A DNA stretch of 64,000 bases, from positions 7,440,001 to 7,504,000 of the forward strand of contig NZ_CP163525.1 of assembly GCF_041080655.1 (NCBI RefSeq). The letters are read 5' to 3'. A program made the position numbers and the translations under genes. Positions 40,120-49,254 of the stretch are shown in pieces; position 1 is the first letter of the stretch, and each line of letters begins with the position of its first letter. Under the pieces are notes generated by a model. The model ran no database searches, was not told where the DNA came from, and worked only from the letters and a program-made list of their open reading frames with translations. Source of the stretch: Streptomyces sp. CG4. Its GTDB lineage: Bacteria; Actinomycetota; Actinomycetes; Streptomycetales; Streptomycetaceae.

Positions 40120-42351
40120 GTGTCCCGCACCGCCCTGCGAATCTGCCCCCTGTGCGAGGCCACCTGCGGGCTGACCCTCACCCTGGAAGGCACCCGTGTC
40201 ACCGGCGCCCGCGGTGACCGCGAGGACGTCTTCAGCAAGGGCTTCATCTGCCCCAAGGGCGCCTCCTTCGGAGCCGTCGATTCCGACCCCGACCGGTTGC
40301 GCACCCCGCTCGTCCGCACGGACGGCGAGCTGCGCGAGGCCACCTGGGAGGAGGCCTTCGACGCGGTCGCCGCAGGGCTCCGCCCCGTCGTGGAGGGCCA
40401 CGGCGCGGACTCCGTCGGCGTGGTCCTCGGCAACCCCAACGTGCACACCGTGGCCGGTGCCCTCTACCCGCCGGTCCTCCTCGCCGGCCTGCGCACCCGC
40501 AGCCTGTTCACCGCCTCCACGGTCGACCAGATGCCCAAGCACGTCTCCAGCGGGCTGCTCTTCGGCGACGCCAACGCCATCCCCGTGCCGGACCTGGACC
40601 ACACCGGCCATCTGCTCCTCATCGGCGCCAACCCCCTGGAGTCCAACGGCAGTCTGTGCACCGCCCCCGACTTCCCCGGCAAGCTCAAGGCGCTCAAGGC
40701 CCGCGGCGGACACCTGACCGTGGTGGACCCGCGCCGCACCCGCACCGCGAAGCTCGCCGACCGGCACCTGGCCATCCGCCCCGGCACCGACGCCCTGCTG
40801 CTCGCGGCGATGGCCCACACCCTGTTCGCGGAGGACCTGACCGACCTCAAGGACCTCGCCCCGCATGTCCAGGGGCTCGACGAACTCCGGGAAGCCATAC
40901 AGGACTTCACTCCCGAAGCCGTATCCGAGGCCTGTGACCTGGACGCCGGCCTCATCCGCACCCTCGCCCGCGAACTCGCCGCCGCCCCCACCGCCGCCGT
41001 CTACGCCCGCATCGGCAGCTGCACCGTCCCGCACGGCACCCTGGCCAGCTGGCTGGTCGACGTCCTGAACATCCTCACCGGCAACCTGGACCGGCCCGGC
41101 GGCGCCCTCTTCCCGCAGGCCGCCACCGACAGGACACCCCGCCCGGCCGGTCCCGGGCACGGCTTCGCGCTCGGCCGCTGGCACTCCCGGGTCCGCCAAC
41201 TTCCCGAGGCGAAGGGCGAGTTGCCGCTGTCCGCGCTCGCCGAGGAGATCGACACCCCGACCGACGCGGGAGAAGCGGTACGCGCGCTGATCGCCGTCGC
41301 CGCCAACCCGGTGCTGTCCGCGCCCGACGGCGACCGCCTCGACAAGGCCCTGGACTCCCTGGACTTCATGGTCACCGTCGACCCGTACCTGAACGAGACC
41401 TCGCGCCACGCCGACGTCGTGCTGCCCCCGCCCCCGCCCTCCCAGAGCCCGCATCACGACTTCGCCTTCAACACCCTCGCCGTGCGCAACCAGGTCCGCT
41501 ACACCCGCCCCGCCGTCCCGCTGGAGCCCGGCCGGATGGCCGAGAGCGAGATCCTCGCCCGGCTGATCCTCGCGGTCACCGGCATGCACGGCGCCGACCC
41601 GGCCGCCGTGGACGCCATGGTCGTCGACCAGGCTCTCGGCAAGGCCGTACAGGAGAAGCACTCCCCGGTGTACGGCCGTGACCCGCGCGAACTCGCCGCA
41701 CAGCTCAGCGGCGAGACCGGTCCGGAGCGGCGCCTGGACCTGATGCTGCGCCTCGGCCCGTACGGCGACGGCTTCGGCGCCCGGCCGGACGGGCTGACCC
41801 TGGCCCGGCTGCTCGCTCACCCGCACGGCATCGATCTCGGCCCGCTGCGCCCGCGGCTGCCGCAGCCGCTGAAGACCCGCAGCGGCAAGGTCGAGCTGCT
41901 GCCCGGGCCGATCGCCGCCGATCTGCCCCGACTCCGCCGGTCCCTGCGGGAACGTCCCGCCGGACTGGTCCTCGTCGGCCGTCGCCATCTGCGCTCCAAC
42001 AACAGCTGGATGCACAACGTGCCCGCCCTCACCGGCGGTTCCAACCGCTGCACCTTGCACATCCACCCCCAGGATGCGGCCCGGCTCGGCGTCCGGGACG
42101 GGGCGGACGTACGCGTGCGGGGCGCCGGGGGAGAGGTCGTGGCGCCCGCCGAGGTCACCGACGTCGTACGGCCCGGTGTGGTGAGCCTGCCGCACGGCTG
42201 GGGCCACGACCGCCCCGGCACCCGTCTCGGGCACGCCGCCGCGACTCCCGGAGTCAACGTCAACCAGCTCCTCGACGGCAGCCTGCTGGACCCGCTCTCG
42301 GGCAACGCGGTCCTCAACGGCATCCCCGTTCAGCTCACCGCAAGCCTGTGA
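40120..42351 (+). CDS. molybdopterin-dependent oxidoreductase (DMSO reductase family)
   Basis: 743 residues from a GTG with GGAGG 5 nt upstream. The N-terminal [4Fe-4S] motif is C-x2-C-x3-C...C (CPLCEATCGL, then ICPKGAS). Then come the typical molybdopterin-binding motifs (LLLIGANPLESNG, VVDPRRTRTAKLAD, DHLAIRPGTDALLL-like) and a C-terminal MopB dinucleotide domain (RSNNSWMHNVPAL, LPHGWGHDRPG). There is no signal peptide, so it is cytoplasmic, like assimilatory nitrate reductase or formate dehydrogenase-type proteins. The substrate is unknown. It is likely repressed by the upstream TetR protein through the palindrome at 40048-40065. Confidence 0.92.
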   Translation: MSRTALRICPLCEATCGLTLTLEGTRVTGARGDREDVFSKGFICPKGASFGAVDSDPDRLRTPLVRTDGELREATWEEAFDAVAAGLRPVVEGHGADSVGVVLGNPNVHTVAGALYPPVLLAGLRTRSLFTASTVDQMPKHVSSGLLFGDANAIPVPDLDHTGHLLLIGANPLESNGSLCTAPDFPGKLKALKARGGHLTVVDPRRTRTAKLADRHLAIRPGTDALLLAAMAHTLFAEDLTDLKDLAPHVQGLDELREAIQDFTPEAVSEACDLDAGLIRTLARELAAAPTAAVYARIGSCTVPHGTLASWLVDVLNILTGNLDRPGGALFPQAATDRTPRPAGPGHGFALGRWHSRVRQLPEAKGELPLSALAEEIDTPTDAGEAVRALIAVAANPVLSAPDGDRLDKALDSLDFMVTVDPYLNETSRHADVVLPPPPPSQSPHHDFAFNTLAVRNQVRYTRPAVPLEPGRMAESEILARLILAVTGMHGADPAAVDAMVVDQALGKAVQEKHSPVYGRDPRELAAQLSGETGPERRLDLMLRLGPYGDGFGARPDGLTLARLLAHPHGIDLGPLRPRLPQPLKTRSGKVELLPGPIAADLPRLRRSLRERPAGLVLVGRRHLRSNNSWMHNVPALTGGSNRCTLHIHPQDAARLGVRDGADVRVRGAGGEVVAPAEVTDVVRPGVVSLPHGWGHDRPGTRLGHAAATPGVNVNQLLDGSLLDPLSGNAVLNGIPVQLTASL

Positions 42352-42696
42352 CCTGCCCTTTCGTGCCCGCGGCGGCCCTGTGCGCGGGCGTCGCGCCGCC
42401 CGTGCCGGTGTGGGTGCCGGGCGAGACGCCCACGGCGCTGGGCTTCTGCCTGCTGCGCCGTTCGTGATGCCCGGCGCGTTGCTGCTGCTGTCGTCGGTGG
42501 TCGGAATGCGCTCGCCGGGGCGGCCCGAGGGGGCCGGACGGGTGGCGGGGAAGCGGTCGTGGTGCTCGGGATTGCGCCGCACGGGCGATCTCTGACGGCG
42601 CGCCGGGCGTCGTTGCCGCGGGTCGAGGCCTCTATCGCGCAGAGTTCAGGCGAAAGAGCGATTTGTATGAAAATCGTCTGACTCGGAGGATTGCTC
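42352..42696. other. 345-bp interval with two chained short frames
   Basis: Directly after the oxidoreductase stop, a 39-residue frame starts in a GTGA overlap (42348-42467). Its stop overlaps the ATG of a 42-residue frame (TGATG, 42465-42469; ends 42595). Neither has a good ribosome site or recognisable product. The remaining 100 bp lead to the next gene, whose CGGAGGA site is at 42684-42690. Confidence 0.5.
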
Positions 42697-43428
42697 ATGG
42701 CCACCCCGACACTCCCACGTCCTCTCCGTCCCCTCGGTACCCGAGCAGGCGCCACTGTCGTCCTCACCGCTCTCGCCGCGGTGGGTGCCTCGTGGGTGGC
42801 GGCGCCGAACGCGGCGGCTCAGGGGGAGAACGGCGACATCAGGGTGCACAGCGTCGGTGTGCCCTACGGTGTGACGAAGGACGAGCCGACGGTCTGCAAG
42901 TTCTATCTCGATGCCGTCAACTTCGACATCCTGCCCAATATCGCCTACATCATCCAAGCCCAGCCCCCGCTGCCCAGCGCTGCCACCGTCACCGGCATCA
43001 TCCAGCTCGCCGGCGGCGCCGGACACACCGACGCGATCGGTCTGACCGACGGTCAGTACAAGCTCACCTGGGTCGCGGCGGGTGCCGTCAAGGAGAAGCT
43101 CTTCCGCGTCAACTGCCACGACGGCCGGCACGAGCATGAACACGAGCACGAGCATGAAGGGGGCAACGGTCCGAACGGGCCGATCGAGGACCACCAGGAC
43201 CACCGCGGGGACCACGACCGCGACCACGACCGGCAGGAAGGCCCGGGCTGGGGCGGAAGAGACAACAACGATCCCCCGAGAGGCGGTGTGCACGCGGGCG
43301 GGGGCGGGCTCATCGACACAGCCGCCGCATACGCGCCGGTGACCGCCGCGGGTGCCGTGGGCCTGATCGCACTCGGCGGCGCCGTGTACATCCGGCGCAG
43401 CCGCCGACGGCCTCATGGCGTCGCGTAG
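42697..43428 (+). CDS. exported His/Asp/Glu-rich surface protein with C-terminal membrane anchor
   Basis: 243 residues; CGGAGGA stands 6 nt before the ATG. The signal peptide ends near NAAAQ. A compact domain (about 45-140) contains Cys residues in PTVCKFYLDAVNFD and FRVNCHDG. Then comes a highly charged stretch with HEHEHEHEHE and DHRGDHDRDHDR that could bind metal. A Gly-rich linker, a helix (YAPVTAAGAVGLIALGGAVY) and IRRSRRRPHG finish it. The tail looks like a sorting signal without a canonical LPxTG/LAxTG. The sortase gene follows with a 14-bp overlap, so it may be that enzyme's substrate. Confidence 0.82.
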   Translation: MATPTLPRPLRPLGTRAGATVVLTALAAVGASWVAAPNAAAQGENGDIRVHSVGVPYGVTKDEPTVCKFYLDAVNFDILPNIAYIIQAQPPLPSAATVTGIIQLAGGAGHTDAIGLTDGQYKLTWVAAGAVKEKLFRVNCHDGRHEHEHEHEHEGGNGPNGPIEDHQDHRGDHDRDHDRQEGPGWGGRDNNDPPRGGVHAGGGGLIDTAAAYAPVTAAGAVGLIALGGAVYIRRSRRRPHGVA

Positions 43429-44101
43429 GCGCAGACGCAGGCCCTGGTACCGGACCCGTGCCTACCGCCTCACCAGGACGGCCCTGCTGGTGACCGTCCT
43501 GGTGACGGCGGGGCACCGGTGCGGGGTCGGGCACATCGGGCCTGGCCGGGCGGGCGACCCGGACGCGGTGACGGCCGCCGGCGGAGGCGGCGCGAGTGAG
43601 GACAAGCCCTGCGAGCCCCCGGCCGGGCCCCCGCCCCGCACGCTGCCCCGGTCCCGGCCGACGTCCTTCCGTATCCCCTCCCTGGGCGTCGACGCCCCGA
43701 TCGCGGCCCTCGGGCTCGACAGCCAACGGCAGTTGGAGACCCCGCCCGTGGACAGGGCCAGGCTGGTCGGCTGGTACGAGGGCGGCCCCACGCCGGGCGA
43801 GTCCGGCACCGCGATCGCCGTCGGCCACCGCGACACCCTGACCGGCCCGGCCGTCTTCGCCGGGCTCGCTCAGGTCAAACCCTGCAAGCTCATCGAGGTC
43901 GAGCGCGCCGACGGCCGCACCGCCGTCTACACCGTGGACCGGATGAAGGTGTACGACAAGGCGGGCTTCCCGGACAAGGAGGTCTACGGCCCGGCTCGGC
44001 GACCGGAACTGCGCGTGCTGACCTGCGGCGGCCTCTACAGCCGGCGCACGGGCTACACCAGCAACGTGGTGGTCTTCGCCCACCTGACCGCGACCAAGTG
44101 A
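43415..44101 (+). CDS. class F-type sortase
   Basis: 228 residues. An Arg-rich start (MASRRRRRRPWYRTRAYR) precedes a membrane helix, then the sortase barrel: SFRIPSLGVDAPIAALGLD, catalytic His in AVGHRDT, catalytic Cys in LRVLTCGG and Arg in SRRTGYTSNVVVFA. The Cys-His-Arg triad is intact. It overlaps the upstream surface-protein gene by 14 bp. Sortases join surface proteins to cell wall; class F members are single-copy enzymes in actinobacteria with poorly known substrates. Confidence 0.9.
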   Translation: MASRRRRRRPWYRTRAYRLTRTALLVTVLVTAGHRCGVGHIGPGRAGDPDAVTAAGGGGASEDKPCEPPAGPPPRTLPRSRPTSFRIPSLGVDAPIAALGLDSQRQLETPPVDRARLVGWYEGGPTPGESGTAIAVGHRDTLTGPAVFAGLAQVKPCKLIEVERADGRTAVYTVDRMKVYDKAGFPDKEVYGPARRPELRVLTCGGLYSRRTGYTSNVVVFAHLTATK

Positions 44102-44156
44102 CGGACGGCCCGCGACCACGTGACGGGACGAGCCGCGACCAAGTGGCGGGACAGGC
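44090..44156 (+). repeat. three degenerate 22-23 bp direct repeats
   Basis: GCGACCAAGTGACGGAC, GCGACCACGTGACGGGAC and GCGACCAAGTGGCGGGAC begin at 44090, 44112 and 44135. The first includes the sortase stop codon. Confidence 0.7.
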
Positions 44157-44284
44157 CGTGCCATCTCTTCCCTGGGCCCGCCACAGTCCGTTAACTTCCG
44201 TGACGCACAGGCCCCGTTCGACCCGCGCGGGGTCTTCGGCCCACGGAGCGGCGGCGCTCCGGACAGCCCCCGGGGGCAGCAGCC

Positions 44285-45625
44285 ATGACACGCGCCATCG
44301 CACTGCACGACGTGAGCAAGTCCTACGCACGCGGCCCGCGCGTGGTCGACCGGCTCTCGCTGGACATCGCACCCGGCGAGTTCCTCGTGCTGCTCGGCCC
44401 GTCCGGCTGCGGCAAGTCCACCGTGCTGCGGATGATCGCCGGCCTGGAGGAGATCGACGAGGGCGAGCTGCTGCTCGACGGCGAGTACGCCAACGACTGG
44501 CAGCCCGCCGAGCGGCATCTCGCCATGGTCTTCCAGAACTTCGCCCTCTATCCGAGCATGACCAACCGCGACAACATCGGCTTCCCGCTGCGCATCGAGG
44601 ACCCCGGCGCCGACCCCGCCCCGCGGGTCACCGCCACCGCGCGCATGCTCGGGATCGAGGACCTGCTCGACCGGTTCCCGAGCCAGCTGTCCGGCGGCGA
44701 GCGGCAGCGGGTGGCGATGGGGCGGGCCATCGCCCGCCACCCGTCGGCGTTCCTGATGGACGAGCCGCTGTCCAATCTCGACGCCAAGCTGCGCAACCGT
44801 CTGCGCGCCGAAATATCCCAGCTCACCCGCGAGTTGGGGGCCACCACGGTGTACGTCACCCACGACCAGGCCGAGGCGATGTCCCTCGGCGACCGGGTGG
44901 CCGTGCTACGCGGGGGAGTGCTCCAGCAGGTCGGCACCCCGCGCGAGGTCTACGCGCTGCCCCGCAATGTCTTCATCGCCGCCTTCATCGGCATCCCGCG
45001 CATCAACCTGCTGTGCGGCCTGATCCGCGCCCCGCTGGACGGCGCCATGACCATCAGCCTGGGCAAGCAGGCACTGCCGCTGCCCGAACCCCTGTGCCTG
45101 GACCACCAGTTACTGCGCGTGCACCAGGGCCGCGAGGTGATCGTGGGACTGCGCTCGGAGGCGGTCCGCATCGCCCAGCACAGTTCGGCCCGGCCGGGCG
45201 AGGTGGCGATCACCGGGCTGGTCGAGCACGTGGAGTTCCAGGGGCACGAGATCCTCGTCCACTTCACCACCGGCTCCAGGCCCGCCGTCGTACCCGAACT
45301 GGAGGCCCCGCGCCCGGTGGACCGGCCGGCGCGCCGGCGGCGCAGGGAGAGCCCGACCGTGCTGGACCGGCTGCGGGAGCGGGCCGGTGGGTGGCGCGCC
45401 GGGCCGGTGGTGGTGCTCGAACACCCCGCGGACGCCGAACCCGGGCGCACGCCCCTGGAGGGCCGGCTTCCCGGCGACCTGGTGGTCCGCACCACCCCCG
45501 ACCTCCGGCTGCGCCACGGTATGCAGGTCCCGCTCCTCGTCGACCTCGCCCATCTCTTCGTCTTCGACCAGCAGGGCGACCGTATCTGCCCGTCCCCCGA
45601 CCGGCTGCCCGACCTGGACGAGTGA
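44285..45625 (+). CDS. ABC sugar-transporter-type ATPase with extended C-terminus (MalK/UgpC-like)
   Basis: 446 residues. Walker A GPSGCGKST, Q-loop VFQNFALYPSMT, signature LSGGERQRVAMGRA, Walker B AFLMDEP and VTHDQAEAMSLGDR are all intact. C-terminal TOBE-like segments (VIVGLRSEAVRI, LVEHVEFQGHEILVHF) are interrupted by an Arg-rich insertion of about 50 residues (near 335-385). No permease or binding protein is adjacent, so like MsiK it may energise transporters encoded elsewhere. It is not MsiK itself, to judge from the unusual C-terminal half. Confidence 0.88.
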   Translation: MTRAIALHDVSKSYARGPRVVDRLSLDIAPGEFLVLLGPSGCGKSTVLRMIAGLEEIDEGELLLDGEYANDWQPAERHLAMVFQNFALYPSMTNRDNIGFPLRIEDPGADPAPRVTATARMLGIEDLLDRFPSQLSGGERQRVAMGRAIARHPSAFLMDEPLSNLDAKLRNRLRAEISQLTRELGATTVYVTHDQAEAMSLGDRVAVLRGGVLQQVGTPREVYALPRNVFIAAFIGIPRINLLCGLIRAPLDGAMTISLGKQALPLPEPLCLDHQLLRVHQGREVIVGLRSEAVRIAQHSSARPGEVAITGLVEHVEFQGHEILVHFTTGSRPAVVPELEAPRPVDRPARRRRRESPTVLDRLRERAGGWRAGPVVVLEHPADAEPGRTPLEGRLPGDLVVRTTPDLRLRHGMQVPLLVDLAHLFVFDQQGDRICPSPDRLPDLDE

Positions 45626-45701
45626 GCGCCGGCCCGCCCGGCGATGATGGCCGGGAACGTCTGCCACGGTCGGGCGACGTCCGGCCACGTCTGGCGCCGA
45701 A

Positions 45702-45720
45702 AAACTATCGCCGCTAGTTT
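45702..45720. promoter_or_regulatory. AAACTA-N7-TAGTTT operator before the aldehyde dehydrogenase gene
   Basis: AAACTATCGCCGCTAGTTT is symmetric in its 6-bp arms and lies 40 bp before the start. The same design, AAACTA-N7-TAATTT, occurs at 50765-50783 beside a TetR gene. Confidence 0.7.
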
Positions 45721-45759
45721 GTGTGCCGGACGACGCGGACCCCGCCGGGAGGAAGCAGC

Positions 45760-47148
45760 ATGAAGGCACACGACGACCTGTACATCGACGGCGCCTGGCG
45801 CCCCGCCACGAGCACGGACGCCATCGAGGTCGTGAACCCGGCCGACGAGCAGATCATCGCCCGCGTCCCGGCGGCCGGCCCCCTGGACGTCGACACCGCC
45901 GTCCGTGCGGCCCGCGCCGCCCTGCCCGCCTGGGCAGCCACTCCGCCCGCCGAACGAGCGGCCCGCCTGGCCGCCCTCCGGGACGTCCTCGTGACCCGCA
46001 AGGACGAGATCGCCGAGACGGTCACCGCCGAACTGGGCGCCCCGCTCCCGTTCTCCCAGGCCGTGCACGCGGCCGTGCCCATCGCGGTTGCCGGCTCCTA
46101 CGCCGAGCTGGCCGCGACCCACTCCTTCGAGGAGAAGGTCGGCAACTCCACCGTCCTGCACGAGCCGATCGGCGTGGTCGGCGCGATCACCCCCTGGAAC
46201 TACCCCCTCCACCAGATCGTCGCCAAGGTCGCCCCGGCGCTCGCCGCGGGCTGCACGGTCGTCCTCAAGCCCGCCGAGGACACCCCGCTCACCGCCCAGC
46301 TGTTCGCCGAGGCCGTCCACGAGGCGGGCGTACCGGCCGGTGTGTTCAACCTGGTCACCGGCCTCGGCCCGGTCGCCGGGCAGGCGCTCGCCGAGCACCC
46401 CGGCGTGGACCTCGTCTCCTTCACCGGCTCCACGGCGGTCGGCAGGCAGATCGGCGCGGTGGCCGGCGCGGCCGTCAAGAAGGTGGCCCTCGAACTCGGC
46501 GGCAAGTCCGCCAACGTGATCCTGCCGAGCGCCGACCTCGCCAAGGCGGTCAACGTCGGTGTCGCCAACGTGATGTCCAACTCCGGCCAGACGTGCAGCG
46601 CCTGGACCCGCATGCTGGTCCACCGCGACCGGTACGACGAGGCCGTCGAGCTGGCCCGGACGGCCGCCGCCAAGTACGGCGACCGCATCGGCCCGGTGGT
46701 CAGCGCCAAGCAGCAGGCCCGGGTGCGCGGCTACATCGAGAAGGGCATCGCCGAGGGCGCCCGCCTGGTCGCGGGCGGCCCCGAGTCCCCGCACGAGAAG
46801 GGCTACTTCATCAGCCCGACCGTCTTCGCCGACGTGACACCCGGGATGACCATCGCCCAGGAGGAGATCTTCGGCCCGGTCCTCACGATCCTGCCCTACG
46901 ACGACGAGGAGGACGCCCTGCGCATCGCCAACGGCACGGTGTACGGCCTCGCCGGTGCCGTCTGGGCCGCCGACGAGGCCGAGGCCGTCGCCTTCGCACG
47001 CCGCATGGACACCGGCCAGGTGGACATCAACGGCGGCCGGTTCAACCCCCTCGCCCCCTTCGGCGGCTACAAGCAGTCCGGGGTCGGCCGGGAACTCGGC
47101 GCACACGGACTCGCCGAGTACCTCCAGACCAAGTCCCTCCAGTTCTAA
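45760..47148 (+). CDS. NAD(P)-dependent aldehyde dehydrogenase
   Basis: 462 residues, ATG preceded by GGGAGGA. ALDH motifs: ITPWNYPLHQIVAKVAPALA, the cofactor loop SFTGSTAVGRQIG, catalytic Glu in LELGGKSANVI and catalytic Cys in NSGQTCSAWTR, ending with IFGPVLTI and GGYKQSGVGRELG. It oxidises an aldehyde to the acid. The alcohol dehydrogenase gene follows after 15 bp, so the two would convert an alcohol to its acid. A TetR-type operator lies upstream. Confidence 0.94.
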   Translation: MKAHDDLYIDGAWRPATSTDAIEVVNPADEQIIARVPAAGPLDVDTAVRAARAALPAWAATPPAERAARLAALRDVLVTRKDEIAETVTAELGAPLPFSQAVHAAVPIAVAGSYAELAATHSFEEKVGNSTVLHEPIGVVGAITPWNYPLHQIVAKVAPALAAGCTVVLKPAEDTPLTAQLFAEAVHEAGVPAGVFNLVTGLGPVAGQALAEHPGVDLVSFTGSTAVGRQIGAVAGAAVKKVALELGGKSANVILPSADLAKAVNVGVANVMSNSGQTCSAWTRMLVHRDRYDEAVELARTAAAKYGDRIGPVVSAKQQARVRGYIEKGIAEGARLVAGGPESPHEKGYFISPTVFADVTPGMTIAQEEIFGPVLTILPYDDEEDALRIANGTVYGLAGAVWAADEAEAVAFARRMDTGQVDINGGRFNPLAPFGGYKQSGVGRELGAHGLAEYLQTKSLQF

Positions 47149-47163
47149 GGAAGTACGCGACCC

Positions 47164-48246
47164 ATGGCCGTACGAGCCGCCGTCCTGCCCGCCATCGGCG
47201 CCCCCCTGGAGATCACCGGGATCGAGCTGCCCGACCCGGGCCCCGGCCAGGTCCGGGTCCGCCTCGCCGCGGCCGGTGTCTGCCACTCCGACCTGTCCCT
47301 GTCCGACGGCACCATGCGCGTCCCGGTCCCGGCTGTCCTCGGCCACGAGGGCGCCGGCACGGTCGTGGCCGTGGGCGAGGGCGTCACCCACGTCGCCGAA
47401 GGCAGTCCCGTCGTCCTCAACTGGGCTCCGTCCTGCGGCAGTTGCCACGCATGCGCGCTCGGCGAGGTCTGGCTGTGCGCCAACGCGCTGGGCGGCGCCG
47501 CCGACGTCTACGCCCGTACCACCGACGGCACCGACCTGCACCCCGGCCTGAACGTGGCCGCGTTCGCCGAGGAGACGGTGGTGGCGGCATCCTGCGTGCT
47601 GCCTCTCCCGGAGGGGGTACCGCTGGTGGACGCCGCCCTCCTCGGCTGCGCCGTCCTCACCGGCTACGGCGCCGTCCACCACTCGGCGAAGGTCCGCCGG
47701 GGCGAGACGGTGGCCGTCTTCGGTGCCGGCGGAGTCGGCCTCGCCACCCTCCAGTCGGCCCGGATCGCGGGAGCGTCCCGGATCATCGCCGTGGACGTGT
47801 CGCCGGAGAAGGAGGAGCTGGCAAGGACGGCGGGCGCGACCGACTACGTCCTCGCCTCCGACACCACCCCCCGGGAGATCCGCGCCCTCACCGGCAAGCA
47901 GGGCGTCGACGTCTCGATCGAGTGCGTGGGCCGCGCGGTCAGCATCCGCGCGGCCTGGGACTCCACCCGCAGGGGCGGCCGTACGACGGTCGTCGGCATC
48001 GGCGGCAAGGACCAGGAGGTCACCTTCAACGCCCTGGAGATCTTCCACTGGGGCCGCACCCTGTCCGGCTGCGTCTACGGCAACACCGACCCGGCCCGCG
48101 ATGTGCCGGTGCTCGCCGAGCACGTGCGGGAAGGCCGCCTCGACCTCTCCGCGCTCGTCACCGAACGGATCGCCCTCGAAGGCATTCCGGCCGCCTTCGA
48201 GAACATGCTCGCCGGCAAGGGCGGCCGCGCGCTGGTGGTGTTCTGA
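47164..48246 (+). CDS. zinc-dependent alcohol dehydrogenase (MDR, class III-like)
   Basis: 360 residues. Catalytic zinc ligands: Cys in AAGVCHSD, His in LGHEGAG and Cys in LLGCAVLTGYGAV. The structural zinc loop has Cys at CGSCHACALGEVWLC. The NAD fold is GAGGVGLATLQSARIAGAS. Overall it is closest to class III/mycothiol- or NDMA-type alcohol dehydrogenases. It works with the upstream aldehyde dehydrogenase. The convergent transporter gene ends 3 bp beyond its stop. Confidence 0.93.
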   Translation: MAVRAAVLPAIGAPLEITGIELPDPGPGQVRVRLAAAGVCHSDLSLSDGTMRVPVPAVLGHEGAGTVVAVGEGVTHVAEGSPVVLNWAPSCGSCHACALGEVWLCANALGGAADVYARTTDGTDLHPGLNVAAFAEETVVAASCVLPLPEGVPLVDAALLGCAVLTGYGAVHHSAKVRRGETVAVFGAGGVGLATLQSARIAGASRIIAVDVSPEKEELARTAGATDYVLASDTTPREIRALTGKQGVDVSIECVGRAVSIRAAWDSTRRGGRTTVVGIGGKDQEVTFNALEIFHWGRTLSGCVYGNTDPARDVPVLAEHVREGRLDLSALVTERIALEGIPAAFENMLAGKGGRALVVF

Positions 48247-48249
48247 GGC

Positions 48250-49185
48250 TCAGCCGACCTTCTCGGGTCGCGGCTCCTCCCCGGCCGCGACCCGAACGGC
48301 CCGGCCCCCGCGCGCCCGGGACCGCGACACCGCCACACCGGCCAGACACAGCACACCGCCGGCCAGGGTGAGCACGCCCGGCACCTCGCCGAGCACCAGC
48401 CACGACATCAGCACCACCAGCGCGGGCACGGCGTACGTCGTCGCGCCCATCCGGCTCGCCGTCGTGCGGGCCAGGGCGTAGGCCCAGGTCGTGAAGGCGA
48501 GCGCGGTCGGAAAGACGCCCAGATAGACCATGCCCAGGGTCGCCGGCAGGGGTGCGCGGGCGACCTCGTGCGCCAGCTGCCCGGCGAACGGCAGACAGAC
48601 CACGGCGCCGACCAGACACCCGAACGTCGTCACTTGGAGGACACTCGCATGCCCGAGGGCCGGCTTCTGCGCGACGACCCCGGCGGCGTACGCCACCGCG
48701 GCGAGCAGACACAGGACCACGCCGAGCACGGAGCTGCCCCCGCCACCGGACATCGACAGCCCGACGGTCACCGCACCGGCGAACGACACGGCCATGCCCG
48801 CCAGCAGCCGCGGCGGCATCGGATCACCGAGGAACCGGGCGCTGAGCAGGGCGAGCAGCAGCGGGCCGACGTTCACGACGAGGGCCGCGGTGCCGGCATC
48901 CACCTGCTGCTCGCCCCAGTTCAGGACGACCATGTAGAACCCGAACCACAGCACCCCGGACAGCAGAATTCCGCGCCAGGCGGCCCGCGGCGGCAGTCCT
49001 TCCCGGCGCACGGCCCAGATGACGCCCAGCGCGAGGGCCCCCGACGCCAGCCGCCCGAGGGCCAGCGCGCCGGGTGAGTACTCCTGCCCCGCACTCCGGA
49101 TCGCCACGAAGGCCGACGCCCAGAGGACGACGGTGACGACGGCCGCGCCGGCGGGCAGCAGGCGTTGGCGTGGGTCGGCGTTCAT
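48250..49185 (-). CDS. EamA/DMT-family transporter
   Basis: 311 residues starting at the second of two adjacent ATGs, the one spaced 4 nt from GGGAG. Ten hydrophobic helices form two EamA repeats (VVTVVLWASAFVAIRSAG and LCLLAAVAYAAGVVAQKPAL begin them). Members export amino acids, nucleotides or drugs; the substrate here is unknown. The last codons contain the arms of a strong hairpin that must also end transcription. Confidence 0.9.
   Translation of the reverse strand: MNADPRQRLLPAGAAVVTVVLWASAFVAIRSAGQEYSPGALALGRLASGALALGVIWAVRREGLPPRAAWRGILLSGVLWFGFYMVVLNWGEQQVDAGTAALVVNVGPLLLALLSARFLGDPMPPRLLAGMAVSFAGAVTVGLSMSGGGGSSVLGVVLCLLAAVAYAAGVVAQKPALGHASVLQVTTFGCLVGAVVCLPFAGQLAHEVARAPLPATLGMVYLGVFPTALAFTTWAYALARTTASRMGATTYAVPALVVLMSWLVLGEVPGVLTLAGGVLCLAGVAVSRSRARGGRAVRVAAGEEPRPEKVG
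48263..48295. terminator. hairpin terminator embedded in the transporter 3' coding end
   Basis: TCGGGTCGCGG (48263-48273) pairs perfectly with CCGCGACCCGA (48285-48295) across an 11-nt loop. Only 3 bp separate the convergent stop codons, so the terminator of the alcohol dehydrogenase message lies inside the opposing gene. Confidence 0.65.
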
Positions 49186-49254
49186 CATGCTCCCGAGGCT
49201 AGGCACTGGTCATGGTCCGGGCTGGCGGAAATCGGACGGCGCGGTGAGTACCTG

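Noticed and set aside
40003..42582. 859-residue minus-strand frame over the oxidoreductase gene
   Set aside because: Composition is Gly/Val/Arg-rich without domains and mirrors the true gene's codon bias.
44950..48123. 1057-residue minus-strand frame opposite the ABC ATPase and dehydrogenase genes
   Set aside because: It spans three real genes and intergenic operators; no homologous motifs.
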